Source of the DNA: Pseudomonadota bacterium
GTDB taxonomy: Bacteria > Pseudomonadota > Gammaproteobacteria > Steroidobacterales > Steroidobacteraceae
Reading direction: 5' to 3'
Assembly: GCA_025355105.1 (NCBI GenBank)
Contig: JANYAE010000030.1
Location: 1-38,697, forward strand
Length of the DNA stretch: 38,697 nucleotides
Positions 8,489 through 16,848 of the stretch are shown piece after piece. The notes beneath the pieces are model-generated. The model searched no databases. It was not told the origin of the DNA and saw only the letters and a list, made by a program, of their open reading frames with translations. The position numbers and the translations under genes were made by a program. Each line of letters starts with the position of its first letter. Positions within the stretch are counted from its first letter, which is position 1.

Positions 8489-8571
8489 TAGGCGAAAGGC
8501 GATATCGCCGGAACCCGGCGCGCGGCGCAGACTGCGCCCTCGCCGTGCCGTGCGGCGGAGGGGGTTCTCAG

Positions 8572-10476
8572 ATGGCCACGTCGCCCTACCGGGATGCCTA
8601 CCGGCGTTCGCTCACCGATCCGTCCGGCTTCTGGGCGGACGCCGCCCGCGAGATCCACTGGGACCGGCGCTGGGATCAGGTGCTCGACGACTCGCAGGCG
8701 CCGCTCTACCGCTGGTTCACGGGCGGCCGCCTCAACACTTGCTACAACGCGCTGGACCGCCACGTGGCCGCCGGCCGCGGCGAGCAGGTGGCGCTGATCT
8801 ACGACAGCCCGGTGAGCGGCACCGTGCGTCGCTTCAGCTACCGCGAGCTCACCGACGCGGTCGCGCGCTTCGCCGGCGTGCTGGTCGCCCAAGGGGCCGG
8901 CCGCGGCGACCGCGTGATCATCTACATGCCGATGGTGCCGGAGGCGGTGATCGCGATGCTCGCCTGCGCGCGCATCGGCGCGGTGCACTCGGTCGTGTTC
9001 GGCGGCTTCGCGCCGGCCGAGCTCGCCAAGCGCATCGATGACGCGCTTCCGGTGGTGGTGGTCTCGGCCTCGTGCGGCATCGAGGGCCAGCGCGTCATCG
9101 CCTACAAGCCGCTGCTCGACCAGGCGCTCGAGCTCGCCGCGCACAAGGTCCGCCGCTGCGTGATCCTGGCGCGGCCTGAGGCCGCCGCCGAGCTCAGCGC
9201 CGGGCGCGACGTCGACTGGCAGGCCGCGGTCGCGGCCGCGAGCCCGGCGGACTGCGTCTCGGTGCAGGCCACCGACCCGCTCTACATCCTCTATACGTCC
9301 GGCACGACCGGCAAGCCCAAGGGCGTGGTGCGCGACCACGGCGGCCACGCGGTCGCGCTCGTCTACTCGATGCGTGCGGTGTACGACGCGCGCCCGGGAG
9401 ACGTGTTCTGGGCCGCGTCCGACGTCGGCTGGGTGGTCGGTCACTCCTACATCGTCTACGCGCCGCTGCTCACCGGCTGCACGACCGTCCTCTACGAGGG
9501 CAAGCCGGTCGGCACGCCGGACGCCGGCGCCTTCTGGCGGGTGGTCGCCGAGCACCGGGTCAATGCACTCTTCACCGCGCCGACCGCGTTCCGCGCGATC
9601 AAGAAGGAGGACCCGGAAGGTCGGCTGCTCGCCGGCCGCGACCTCAGCTGCCTGCGCACGCTGTTCCTCGCCGGCGAGCGCTGCGATCCGGACACGGTGC
9701 TGTGGGCCGAGGCGCGCCTCAAGGTCCCGGTCGTCGACCACTGGTGGCAGACCGAGACCGGCTGGCCGGTGGCCGCGAACTGCCGCGGCCTCGAGCCGAT
9801 GCCGATCAAGCCAGGTTCGGCCAGCGTCGCGGTACCGGGCTTCGACGTGCAGGTGCTCGACGACGCCGGCGGGGCGGTCGGCGCCGGCACGATCGGCAAC
9901 ATCGTCATCCAGCTGCCGTTGCCTCCGGGCACGCTGCCGACGCTGTGGCACAACGACGCCGGCTACCGCGACGCCTACCTCAGCCGCTATCCCGGCTACT
10001 ACCTGACCGGCGACGCCGGTTTCATCGACGCCGACGGCTACCTCTCGATCATGTCGCGCATCGACGACGTGATCAACGTCGCCGGCCACCGGCTCTCGAC
10101 CGGCGCGATGGAGGAGGTGCTGGCCGGACACCCGGACGTTGCCGAGTGCGCGGTGATCGGCGCGGCCGACGCGCTCAAGGGCCAGCTGCCGGTCGGGCTG
10201 GTGGTGCTCAAGGCCGGTGTCAGCCGGCCGCACGAGCTGATCACCGCCGAGCTGGTCGACCGGGTGCGGCGCGAGATCGGCGCGGTCGCGGCCCTGAAGC
10301 ACGTCACGGTGGTCGCGCGCTTGCCGAAGACGCGCTCCGGCAAGGTGCTGCGCGCGACGATGCGCGCGATCGCCGACGCGCGCGACTACAATGTCCCGGC
10401 GACGATCGATGACCCGCGGATCCTCGACGAGGTGACGGTGGCGCTGAAGGCACTGGGGTACGGCACCGGCAGCTAG
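8572..10476 (+). CDS. prpE: Propionyl-CoA synthetase (PrpE-like, acetyl-CoA synthetase family)
   Basis: A 634-aa AMP-forming acyl-CoA synthetase that activates a short-chain acid, probably propionate, via an acyl-adenylate. The N-terminal blocks (WDQVLDDS, YRWFTGGRLNTCYNALDRH) are typical of PrpE. The P-loop-like YTSGTTGKPKG is near residue 245, followed by RDHGGHAVAL, again PrpE-like. The catalytic lysine is Lys591 in RSGKVLR, the position acetylated in this family. The ATG at 8572 follows a very strong GGAGGGGG ribosome site. No 2-methylcitrate cycle genes adjoin it, so the acid activated could also be acetate, or an acid from the amine pathway to the right. Confidence 0.88.
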   Translation: MATSPYRDAYRRSLTDPSGFWADAAREIHWDRRWDQVLDDSQAPLYRWFTGGRLNTCYNALDRHVAAGRGEQVALIYDSPVSGTVRRFSYRELTDAVARFAGVLVAQGAGRGDRVIIYMPMVPEAVIAMLACARIGAVHSVVFGGFAPAELAKRIDDALPVVVVSASCGIEGQRVIAYKPLLDQALELAAHKVRRCVILARPEAAAELSAGRDVDWQAAVAAASPADCVSVQATDPLYILYTSGTTGKPKGVVRDHGGHAVALVYSMRAVYDARPGDVFWAASDVGWVVGHSYIVYAPLLTGCTTVLYEGKPVGTPDAGAFWRVVAEHRVNALFTAPTAFRAIKKEDPEGRLLAGRDLSCLRTLFLAGERCDPDTVLWAEARLKVPVVDHWWQTETGWPVAANCRGLEPMPIKPGSASVAVPGFDVQVLDDAGGAVGAGTIGNIVIQLPLPPGTLPTLWHNDAGYRDAYLSRYPGYYLTGDAGFIDADGYLSIMSRIDDVINVAGHRLSTGAMEEVLAGHPDVAECAVIGAADALKGQLPVGLVVLKAGVSRPHELITAELVDRVRREIGAVAALKHVTVVARLPKTRSGKVLRATMRAIADARDYNVPATIDDPRILDEVTVALKALGYGTGS

Positions 10477-10485
10477 CCGGCCCGT

Positions 10486-10505
10486 CGCCGCCCGGCCGGG
10501 CGGCG
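10486..10505 (+). terminator. Perfect 20-bp G+C palindrome after prpE
   Basis: Two 10-bp arms meet without a spacer 10 bp beyond the prpE stop, able to form a hairpin with a tetraloop. No T-run follows, so termination, if any, would be weak or Rho-assisted. Confidence 0.45.
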
Positions 10506-10576
10506 CCGCGCCGCGTCGGACCGCACGCCCGCCTGCTGCGTGGGCGCCACTTCCGAGACGATGGACCGGCCAGCGC

Positions 10577-11464
10577 GTGCGATCAGCCAACCTCAAGGCC
10601 ATCAGCCTGATGCTGACGGGCGTGTTCACCTTCTCGCTGATGGATGCCGGCCTCAAGGGCCTGTCGACCCGTTACCCGGCGATCGAGGTGACGGCGCTGC
10701 GCGCCGCGGCGTCGCTGCCGTTCCTGCTCGCCTGGATCGCCTCGACGCACGCCTGGAATCGCCTCGGCGTCGAGAATTTCGCGCTCTACCTGGTGCGTGT
10801 CGCGCTCGGCATCGTGATGCTGGTGACCTTCGTCTACTCGGTGTCGGTGCAGCCGCTCAGCGACTCGTATGCGGTGTTCATGAGCGCGCCGCTGATGGTC
10901 GCGGCGCTGTCGACGGTGCTGCTCGGCGAGCGCGTGCCGGCGCGGCGCTGGCTGGTGATCGGCGTCGGGCTCGCCGGCGTCGTCATCGCCCTGAAACCGC
11001 GCGGCGCCGGCTTCGTCTCGCTGGGCGGCCTCGCCGCCGCGGCCAGCGCGGTGTGCTACGCGCTGTCGGTACTCGCGATCCGCGTGCTCGGCCGCACCGA
11101 TTCGAACTACGCGATGGTGTTCTGGTTCGTGCTGGCGCTCGCGATCACCTCGGCCGGCCTCGCCGCCCACGGCTGGCAGCCGGTCGCCGTCGGCGACTGG
11201 CCGCTGATCGCCGTCGTCGGCGTCACCGGCGCCGCCGGCCAGTTCCTGTTCACCGCCGCCTTCCGGCTGGCCTCGCCGACGACCGTGGCGCCGTTCGAGT
11301 ACACCGCGCTGATCTGGGGCCTGGCGCTCGACTACACGGTGTTCGGCCTGGTGCCGCTGCCGCGCGTGCTGCTCGGCGGCGCGGTCGTGATCGCGGCGGG
11401 CGTGTTCCTGATCTGGGACGAGCACCGCGTCGGCGCCGACCCGCTCGCCGCCGCACAGCGCTAG
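10577..11464 (+). CDS. DMT superfamily (EamA) transporter
   Basis: A 295-aa integral inner-membrane protein with about ten hydrophobic helices in two EamA repeats. The first repeat runs to about residue 140. The second starts after RGAGFVSLGGLAAAASA and ends with VVIAAGVFLIW. The Drug/Metabolite Transporter family exports metabolites such as amino acids; the substrate cannot be read from the sequence. The start is a GTG at 10577, where the first helix begins (LKAISLMLTGVFTFSLMD). It lies 100 bp after prpE, beyond a hairpin, and 100 bp before the next gene, so it may be transcribed on its own. Confidence 0.87.
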   Translation: MRSANLKAISLMLTGVFTFSLMDAGLKGLSTRYPAIEVTALRAAASLPFLLAWIASTHAWNRLGVENFALYLVRVALGIVMLVTFVYSVSVQPLSDSYAVFMSAPLMVAALSTVLLGERVPARRWLVIGVGLAGVVIALKPRGAGFVSLGGLAAAASAVCYALSVLAIRVLGRTDSNYAMVFWFVLALAITSAGLAAHGWQPVAVGDWPLIAVVGVTGAAGQFLFTAAFRLASPTTVAPFEYTALIWGLALDYTVFGLVPLPRVLLGGAVVIAAGVFLIWDEHRVGADPLAAAQR

Positions 11465-11567
11465 CAGACGCGCCGCGGCTGGGCAATCACACCGAAGACG
11501 GGCGGCGCCCGTGGCGGCGCGTGGCATGATCGAAGCCTCGGGGAAATGGGCCGAGCGAGGTGGAGCC

Positions 11568-13271
11568 ATGGATGCCGGCAGCGTCTTCATCGCCGCCCGC
11601 GATCAGATGATCGGCTTCGGTACCGACTACGCGCGGGCCCGCGCCGAGTTCCGCTGGCCGGCGCTGACGCAGTTCAACTGGGCGCGTGACTACATCGACC
11701 GCGTCGCGGCCGGTAACGGCCGCCCGGCGCTCAAGGTCATCGACGACGCCGGTCTCGACCTCGAGGTCAGCTACGCCGAGCTCGCGCGTCGCTCGCACCA
11801 GGTCGCCAACTACCTCGCCGACCACGGCGTGCGACCGGGCGATCGCGTGCTGATCATGCTCGGCAACGTCGTGCCGCTGTGGGAGGCGATGCTCGGCGTG
11901 ATCCGCCTCGGCGCGGTGATGATCCCGGCGACCACGCTGCTGCAGCACGACGACCTCGCCGACCGCCTCGAGCGCGGCCGGGTCAAGGCGGTGCTCGCGG
12001 ACGCCGCGCTCGCGCCGCGCTTCGACGGCCTCGCGGGCGCACCGGTGCGGATCGCGGTCGGCGGCGCGGCGCGCGGCTGGGCCGCCTTCGACGACAGCCA
12101 TCAGGCGCCGGCGGTGCACGTGCCGGCGGCGCCGACCCGGGCCGACGAGCAGATGCTGCTGTACTTCACGTCCGGCACCACCGCCAAGCCCAAGCTCGTT
12201 GCGCACACGCACGCGAGCTACCCGGTCGGGCACCTGTCGACGCTCTACTGGCTCGGGCTGCGGCCCGGCGACGTGCACCTCAACCTGTCTTCGCCCGGCT
12301 GGGCGAAACACGCCTGGTCGTGCCTGTTCGCGCCGTGGAACGCCGAGGCCACCGTGGTCGCGTACCAGTACGAGCGCTTCAGCGCCAAGGCGCTGCTCGA
12401 GCAACTGGTGCGCGCGCGGGTGACCACCTTCTGCGCGCCGCCGACCGTGTGGCGGATGCTGATCCAGGAAGACCTGCGGCGCTGGAAGGTCACGCTGCGC
12501 GAGCTGGTCGGCGCCGGCGAGCCGCTCAACCCCGAGGTCATCGAGCAGGTGCAGGCCGCCTGGGGGTTGACGATCCGCGACGGCTTCGGCCAGACCGAGA
12601 CCACCGCGGTGGTCGGCAACTCACCCGGCCAGCCGGTCAAGCCCGGCTCGATGGGGCGGCCGCTGCCCGGCTACCCGGTCGTGCTCGTGGCGCCGGACGG
12701 GACGGTAGGCGAGGAGGGTGAACTGTGCCTCGACCTCGCCGCGCGGCCGACCGGCCTCATGCACGGCTACCTCGACGACGAGCTGCGCAGCGCCGAGGCG
12801 ATGCGCGGCGGCTACTACCACACCGGCGATGTCGTCGCGCGCGATGCCGACGGCTACCTCACCTACGTCGGCCGGATGGACGACGTCTTCAAGTCGTCCG
12901 ACTACCGCATCAGTCCCTTCGAGCTCGAGAGCGTGCTGATCGAGCACCCGGCGGTGGCCGAGGCCGCGGTCGTGCCGAGCCCTGACCCGATGCGGCTGGT
13001 GGTGCCGAAGGCCTTCGTCGTGCTCACCGCCGGCGCGGTGCCGGATGCCGCGACGGCGCGCTCGATCCTGGCGCACGTCCGCGCGCGGGTCTCGCCCTAC
13101 AAGCGCGTGCGCCGGCTCGAGTTCGCCGACCTGCCAAAGACGATCTCCGGCAAGATCCGCCGCGTCGAGCTCAGGCGCGCCGAGCTCGAGCGGCCGGCCG
13201 GCGGCGGGCGCCACCCAGGCGAATTCTGGGAGGAGGATTTTCCCGAGCTCAAGTCCGGCGCGCCCGGCTGA
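11568..13271 (+). CDS. Acyl-CoA synthetase, ACSM-like (medium-chain/aromatic acids)
   Basis: A 567-aa AMP-forming enzyme of the ANL superfamily. The adenylation motif YFTSGTTAKPKL is followed by the SSPGWAKHAWSCLFAPWNAEA block shared with medium-chain acyl-CoA synthetases of the ACSM group and with bacterial benzoate and 2-aminobenzoate CoA ligases. DGFGQTETT, YHTGDV and the catalytic-lysine motif PKTISGKIRR are present. The start at 11568 (MDAGSVFIAARDQM) follows GGTGGAG closely; an upstream in-frame start is less likely. The true acid is unknown. It precedes the FIST gene by 20 bp and so may be co-transcribed with the sensor pair. Confidence 0.88.
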   Translation: MDAGSVFIAARDQMIGFGTDYARARAEFRWPALTQFNWARDYIDRVAAGNGRPALKVIDDAGLDLEVSYAELARRSHQVANYLADHGVRPGDRVLIMLGNVVPLWEAMLGVIRLGAVMIPATTLLQHDDLADRLERGRVKAVLADAALAPRFDGLAGAPVRIAVGGAARGWAAFDDSHQAPAVHVPAAPTRADEQMLLYFTSGTTAKPKLVAHTHASYPVGHLSTLYWLGLRPGDVHLNLSSPGWAKHAWSCLFAPWNAEATVVAYQYERFSAKALLEQLVRARVTTFCAPPTVWRMLIQEDLRRWKVTLRELVGAGEPLNPEVIEQVQAAWGLTIRDGFGQTETTAVVGNSPGQPVKPGSMGRPLPGYPVVLVAPDGTVGEEGELCLDLAARPTGLMHGYLDDELRSAEAMRGGYYHTGDVVARDADGYLTYVGRMDDVFKSSDYRISPFELESVLIEHPAVAEAAVVPSPDPMRLVVPKAFVVLTAGAVPDAATARSILAHVRARVSPYKRVRRLEFADLPKTISGKIRRVELRRAELERPAGGGRHPGEFWEEDFPELKSGAPG

Positions 13272-13291
13272 GCGCGGGAGCCGCTCGCAGC

Positions 13292-14446
13292 ATGGCCAAC
13301 CGCCGCGCGCCGATCGTCCGCTTCCGCTCGGCCGGCGCCGGCGTCGCCGCCGCGGCCGATGCGATCGCCGCCGGCGCGCGCGATGCGGCGCTGACCGTGC
13401 TGTTCGCCTCGAGCCACTACAGTTTCACCGAACTCGGCCAAGCGCTCACCGCACGCGGCGTCACGCGCGCGATCGGCGCCGCCACCGGCCGGGTCATCGG
13501 CACACACGGCGCCGAGGCGCACGGCGTGACGGGCTTCCACCTGCCCGCCGGACGCTTCGCAGTCGCCGAGACGCTGATCGAGGACGCCGCGTCGTTCTCC
13601 CTTCCCGAAGCGCGCGAGCGAGTGCAGGCGCTGCATGCGACGCTTGCGCGTGGCGCGGGCGCCGCATTGCCGAACCGGTTCGCGCTGCTGCTGGTCGACT
13701 GCGCGGCGCGCTGCGAGGAGCGGCTCGCGGCGATGATCGGCATGGAGCTCTCCGGTGTGCCGCTGGTCGGCGGTTCGGCCGGCGACTACTTCTTCAACCC
13801 GCCCGGCAACAGTCCGGACCCGGTGCCGCTGCTGCATCACGGCGTCGGCTACCGGGGCGCGGCGCTGCTGTGCCTGGTCGCCACCAGCGCGCCGCTGGCC
13901 GCCTACTGCCACAACCACTACGTCGCCGGCGAGCACAAGCTCGTGATCACCGACGCCGACCCGCCGCGGCGGGTGGTGCACGAGATCGACGGCCGGCCGG
14001 CGCTCAAGGTCTATGCCTCGCTGTGCGGCTTCCGGCGCACCGCCGGGCTGAGCGGCGAGGATTTCGCGCCGTACCCGCTGATGATCCGCATCGGCGGCCA
14101 GTACTACGCGCGCGGCATGCAGCGCCTGGTCGGCAACGGCTCCCTCGAGTTCGCCTGCGCGATCGAGCGCGGGCTGGTGGTCGCCCTCGCCCGCCCGGGC
14201 GACATGGCGGCGCGGCTTGAGGAGCTGTTCGAGACGATGCGCGCGCGGATCGGTCTGCCGGAGCTCGTGATCGGACTCGACTGCGCGGCGCGCACTGTCT
14301 ACATGGAGCGTCAGGGACTGACCGCCCGCATCGCGCCGCTGCTGATCCGCCACGGCGTGACGGGCTTCGCGACGCTCGGCGAACAGTACAACACCATCCA
14401 CGCCAACAACTCCTTCACCTGCCTCGGACTCGCGGCGCCGCCATGA
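13292..14446 (+). CDS. FIST domain protein, NosP-like sensor
   Basis: A 384-aa soluble protein with a FIST N domain (about 30-225, with GVPLVGGSAGDYFF) and a FIST C domain (about 225-375, with a conserved FATLGEQYNTIHANNSFT end). FIST proteins are sensory partners of signalling enzymes. The NosP group binds heme, senses nitric oxide and controls a co-cistronic histidine kinase (NahK in Pseudomonas). Here the FIST gene overlaps a hybrid kinase by 4 bp (ATGA), exactly that context. Heme binding cannot be shown from the sequence, so nitric-oxide sensing is inferred from neighbourhood and length. Small amino-acid-like ligands have also been suggested for FIST domains. Confidence 0.85.
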   Translation: MANRRAPIVRFRSAGAGVAAAADAIAAGARDAALTVLFASSHYSFTELGQALTARGVTRAIGAATGRVIGTHGAEAHGVTGFHLPAGRFAVAETLIEDAASFSLPEARERVQALHATLARGAGAALPNRFALLLVDCAARCEERLAAMIGMELSGVPLVGGSAGDYFFNPPGNSPDPVPLLHHGVGYRGAALLCLVATSAPLAAYCHNHYVAGEHKLVITDADPPRRVVHEIDGRPALKVYASLCGFRRTAGLSGEDFAPYPLMIRIGGQYYARGMQRLVGNGSLEFACAIERGLVVALARPGDMAARLEELFETMRARIGLPELVIGLDCAARTVYMERQGLTARIAPLLIRHGVTGFATLGEQYNTIHANNSFTCLGLAAPP

Positions 14447-15903
14447 GCCGCAAGCCCCCGTCGCGGCCGCGCACCAAAGCCAAGGCCAAAGCCAAGGCCA
14501 AGCCCAAGCCCAAGGCCAAGCCCAAGGCCAAGGCGCAAGCCGAGCCGCGCGCCCGGCGGCTCGCGGCCGAGAACCGCGCGCTCAGGAAGAGCGTCGTCGC
14601 GCTGATGGAGCGCGTCGAGCGCGCGGTCGACGATCAGGGCAGCGCCTTCTCGTGGTTCCAGGCTGCCGCGACGCTCGAGGAGACGGTCCGCCAGCGCACC
14701 CAGGAGTACGAGCGGCTCAACCAGCGCCTGAAGCGCGAGCTCGAGTCGCGCCGCGAGATCGAGCTCGCGCTGAAGCAGGCCAAGGCGCAGGCCGAGCTCG
14801 CGAACCAATCGAAAACGCGCTTCCTGGCGGCGGCGAGCCACGACCTGCGCCAGCCGCTCAGTTCGGCGCTGCTGTTCCTCGAGTCGGTGGACACCGACGC
14901 GCTGGGTGGCCGCGATCGCGACTACGTGCACAAGGCGCAGGTCGCGCTGGCTTCGGTCAGCAACCTGCTCGGTACGCTGCTCGACGTCGCGCGGCTCGAC
15001 TCCGGATCGATCGAGCCGCAGTACGCGCACTTTCCGGCGGCGACGGTGCTGGATCGCATCGTCCCGGAGTTCGAGGGCGTGGCGCGCGCGGCCGGCCTCG
15101 CGCTCAGCTACGTGGCGTCGGCGGCGTGGGTGCGCTCGGACATGTACCTACTCGAGACCGTGCTTCGCAATCTGATCAGCAACGCCATTCGCTACACACC
15201 GCACGGCCGCGTGCTGGTCGGTTGCCGGCGGCGCCGCGACGGTCTCGAGATTCAGGTCCACGACACCGGCATCGGCATCGCCGCCGAGCACCTCGACGCG
15301 ATCTTCGCGGCCCACTACCAGGTGCCGGGCGGCGGCCGGGCGCGCGCCGCCGGCATCGGCCTCGGGCTGTCGATCGTCGACCGCATCGCGGCGCTGCTGT
15401 CGCTCGAGCGGAGCGTGCGCTCGACGCCCGGCCGCGGCTCGATGTTCGCGGTGCGCGTGCCCTACGGGCGCGCGCCTGCCCGGCTGGCGCGCCCCAAGCC
15501 CGGCGAGAGCGCGGCCGCCGGGCTGCGCCGCCGGCCGCTCGCGATCGCCGTCATCGACGACGATGCCGGGATCCGCCAGGGCCTCGCCGCGACCCTGGCG
15601 AAGTGGGGCCACCGGCCGGTGGTCGCCGCCACCGCGACCGACGCGGTCGTGCAGTTCATCGGCGGCGACCTGACTCCTGATCTCGTGATCAGCGACTACC
15701 ACCTGGCTGGCGGGATCAAGGGCGACGCCGCGATCGAGGAGGTGCGGCGCGAGTTCGACCGCGCACCGCCGGCGGTGGTGATGACGAGCGACCCTGACCC
15801 CAGGCTGCGCCAGGCGCTGGAGGCCCGCGGCCTGACACTGCTCGCCAAGCCGCTCAACCTTGCCAGACTGCGGGCGATGATCGAGCGGATCGCCGCTCAG
15901 TGA
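14443..15903 (+). CDS. Soluble hybrid histidine kinase with Lys/Ala-rich tail
   Basis: A 486-aa cytoplasmic hybrid kinase without membrane segments. Residues 12-31 are ten Lys-(Ala/Pro) dipeptides. A coiled coil covers about 40-125. The HisKA box has His133 in ASHDLRQPLS. The ATPase has the N-box (Asn247 in NLISNAIRY), DTGIGIA (274-280) and GIGLGLSIV. The C-terminal receiver has the acidic patch DDD (372-374), phospho-acceptor Asp418 in SDYH and Lys469. No PAS domain is evident, so sensing is probably delegated to the overlapping FIST protein, as in NosP-NahK. Its 3' end overlaps the 3' end of the response regulator gene on the other strand by 7 bp. Confidence 0.92.
   Translation: MSRKPPSRPRTKAKAKAKAKPKPKAKPKAKAQAEPRARRLAAENRALRKSVVALMERVERAVDDQGSAFSWFQAAATLEETVRQRTQEYERLNQRLKRELESRREIELALKQAKAQAELANQSKTRFLAAASHDLRQPLSSALLFLESVDTDALGGRDRDYVHKAQVALASVSNLLGTLLDVARLDSGSIEPQYAHFPAATVLDRIVPEFEGVARAAGLALSYVASAAWVRSDMYLLETVLRNLISNAIRYTPHGRVLVGCRRRRDGLEIQVHDTGIGIAAEHLDAIFAAHYQVPGGGRARAAGIGLGLSIVDRIAALLSLERSVRSTPGRGSMFAVRVPYGRAPARLARPKPGESAAAGLRRRPLAIAVIDDDAGIRQGLAATLAKWGHRPVVAATATDAVVQFIGGDLTPDLVISDYHLAGGIKGDAAIEEVRREFDRAPPAVVMTSDPDPRLRQALEARGLTLLAKPLNLARLRAMIERIAAQ
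14476..14535 (+). repeat. Hexanucleotide repeat coding for (Lys-Ala/Pro)10
   Basis: Ten in-frame hexamers of the form AAR-SCC (for example AAGGCC, AAGCCC) near the 5' end of the hybrid kinase gene. Slippage would change the tail length without shifting the frame. The basic tail resembles histone H1-like and AlgP-like tails. Confidence 0.85.
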
Positions 15904-16568
15904 CCGCCGCTCTTGGCGAGCAGGCGGCCGGCCTCGATCACGGCCTGCACGCGGTTGGTGACGCCGAGCTTGCGGAAGATCGACGACACGTGCGCCTTGA
16001 CGGTGATTTCGCTGATCGCGAGGGTGCGCGCGATCAGCTTGTTGGACATGCCCTGCGACAGGAGCTCGAGCACGCGCTTCTGGCGCAGCGTCAGCTCGTC
16101 GCGGCCGGGCGCCGGCTCCTCGCGCGAGTGCGAATGAGACTCCCTCAGCGCCGCCACGACCTCGGCCGGCATGTAGGTGCCGCCGCCGAGAATCGCCCGG
16201 ATCGCGTTGATCAGCACCTGCCGCGGCGCTGACTTCGGCACGTAGGCATTGGCGCCGCCGAGGATGGCCTCCTGCATGGTGCGCGCGTCGTCGACGGCCG
16301 AGATCACGACCACCGGCGTCAGCGGCGCGACGCGCCGCAGCGCCGACAGGCAGCTGACGCCGGAGGCGCCCGGCAGGTTGAGATCGAGCAGCACCAGGTC
16401 GAAGACCGCGTCCGAGGTCACCGCGGCGAGCACGTCCGCCTGGGAGGCTGCTTCGCGAATCTCGGCCTCCGGGCAGGCCTGCGGCACGACGGCGCGCAGC
16501 GCCTCGCAGTACAGCGGGTGGTCGTCGGCGATCAGCACGCGTTTGCCGGGCACTGAGGCCTCGCTCAC
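15897..16568 (-). CDS. NarL/LuxR-type response regulator
   Basis: A 223-aa DNA-binding response regulator. The receiver has the acidic pair Asp15-Asp16, phospho-acceptor Asp62 (LLDLNLPG), Ser90 and Lys112 (PKSA). A LuxR-type helix-turn-helix follows (about 155-220: LTLRQKRVLELLSQGMSNKLIARTL... ISEITVKAHVSSIFRKLGV). The start is GTG at 16568. The gene is tail-to-tail with the hybrid kinase, overlapping by 7 bp, and divergent from the TonB receptor gene. It is the likely output of the FIST/kinase pair, possibly through phosphorelay. In Pseudomonas, related regulators govern alcohol, acetate and acyl-CoA synthetase genes; that link here is inference. Confidence 0.93.
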   Translation of the reverse strand: MSEASVPGKRVLIADDHPLYCEALRAVVPQACPEAEIREAASQADVLAAVTSDAVFDLVLLDLNLPGASGVSCLSALRRVAPLTPVVVISAVDDARTMQEAILGGANAYVPKSAPRQVLINAIRAILGGGTYMPAEVVAALRESHSHSREEPAPGRDELTLRQKRVLELLSQGMSNKLIARTLAISEITVKAHVSSIFRKLGVTNRVQAVIEAGRLLAKSGGH

Positions 16569-16616
16569 CGGGAACCGCCGGCAGGGCGGCGCAGACCCGG
16601 CGTGGGGTGCACGCTA

Positions 16617-16655
16617 CATACCAAAGTATGACCCTCCTGCTGCGAACGACTTATA
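16617..16655. promoter_or_regulatory. Candidate operators between the response regulator and TonB genes
   Basis: CATAC-CAAA-GTATG (16617-16630) is a short inverted repeat, and the minus-strand half-site TATAAGTCGT (16646-16655) resembles the palindrome upstream of prpE. They lie about 50-90 bp upstream of the regulator gene and 100-140 bp upstream of the TonB -10 candidate, where an activator could act on either. Confidence 0.35.
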
Positions 16656-16758
16656 CACGACCGCGACCGCGGCCGGGATACTCGGGGTGCCGGCACCGCT
16701 TTGGCGCGGGGCCGGCGAGCGACCGTCGCGCCGGTGTCGGAAGCCCGATCCGGAGAGG

Positions 16759-16764
16759 TATATT
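16759..16764 (+). promoter_or_regulatory. Possible -10 element of the TonB-qhp operon
   Basis: TATATT stands 85 bp before the TonB receptor start in otherwise G+C-rich DNA. The matching -35 (GTCGGA) is poor, which would fit an activator-dependent promoter. It is the only good -10 in the 280-bp divergent gap. Confidence 0.35.
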
Positions 16765-16848
16765 CCAGAGTCGGCGCCGAACTCGGCGGCGCGACGACGG
16801 TGAGACGCGTCCGAAGAACGCGGGCCATACGACACAGGGGATGACACG

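Noticed and set aside
14476..14535. Repeat tract considered as a CRISPR-like or noncoding repeat
   Set aside because: The units are contiguous 6-mers without spacers, in frame in the kinase gene.
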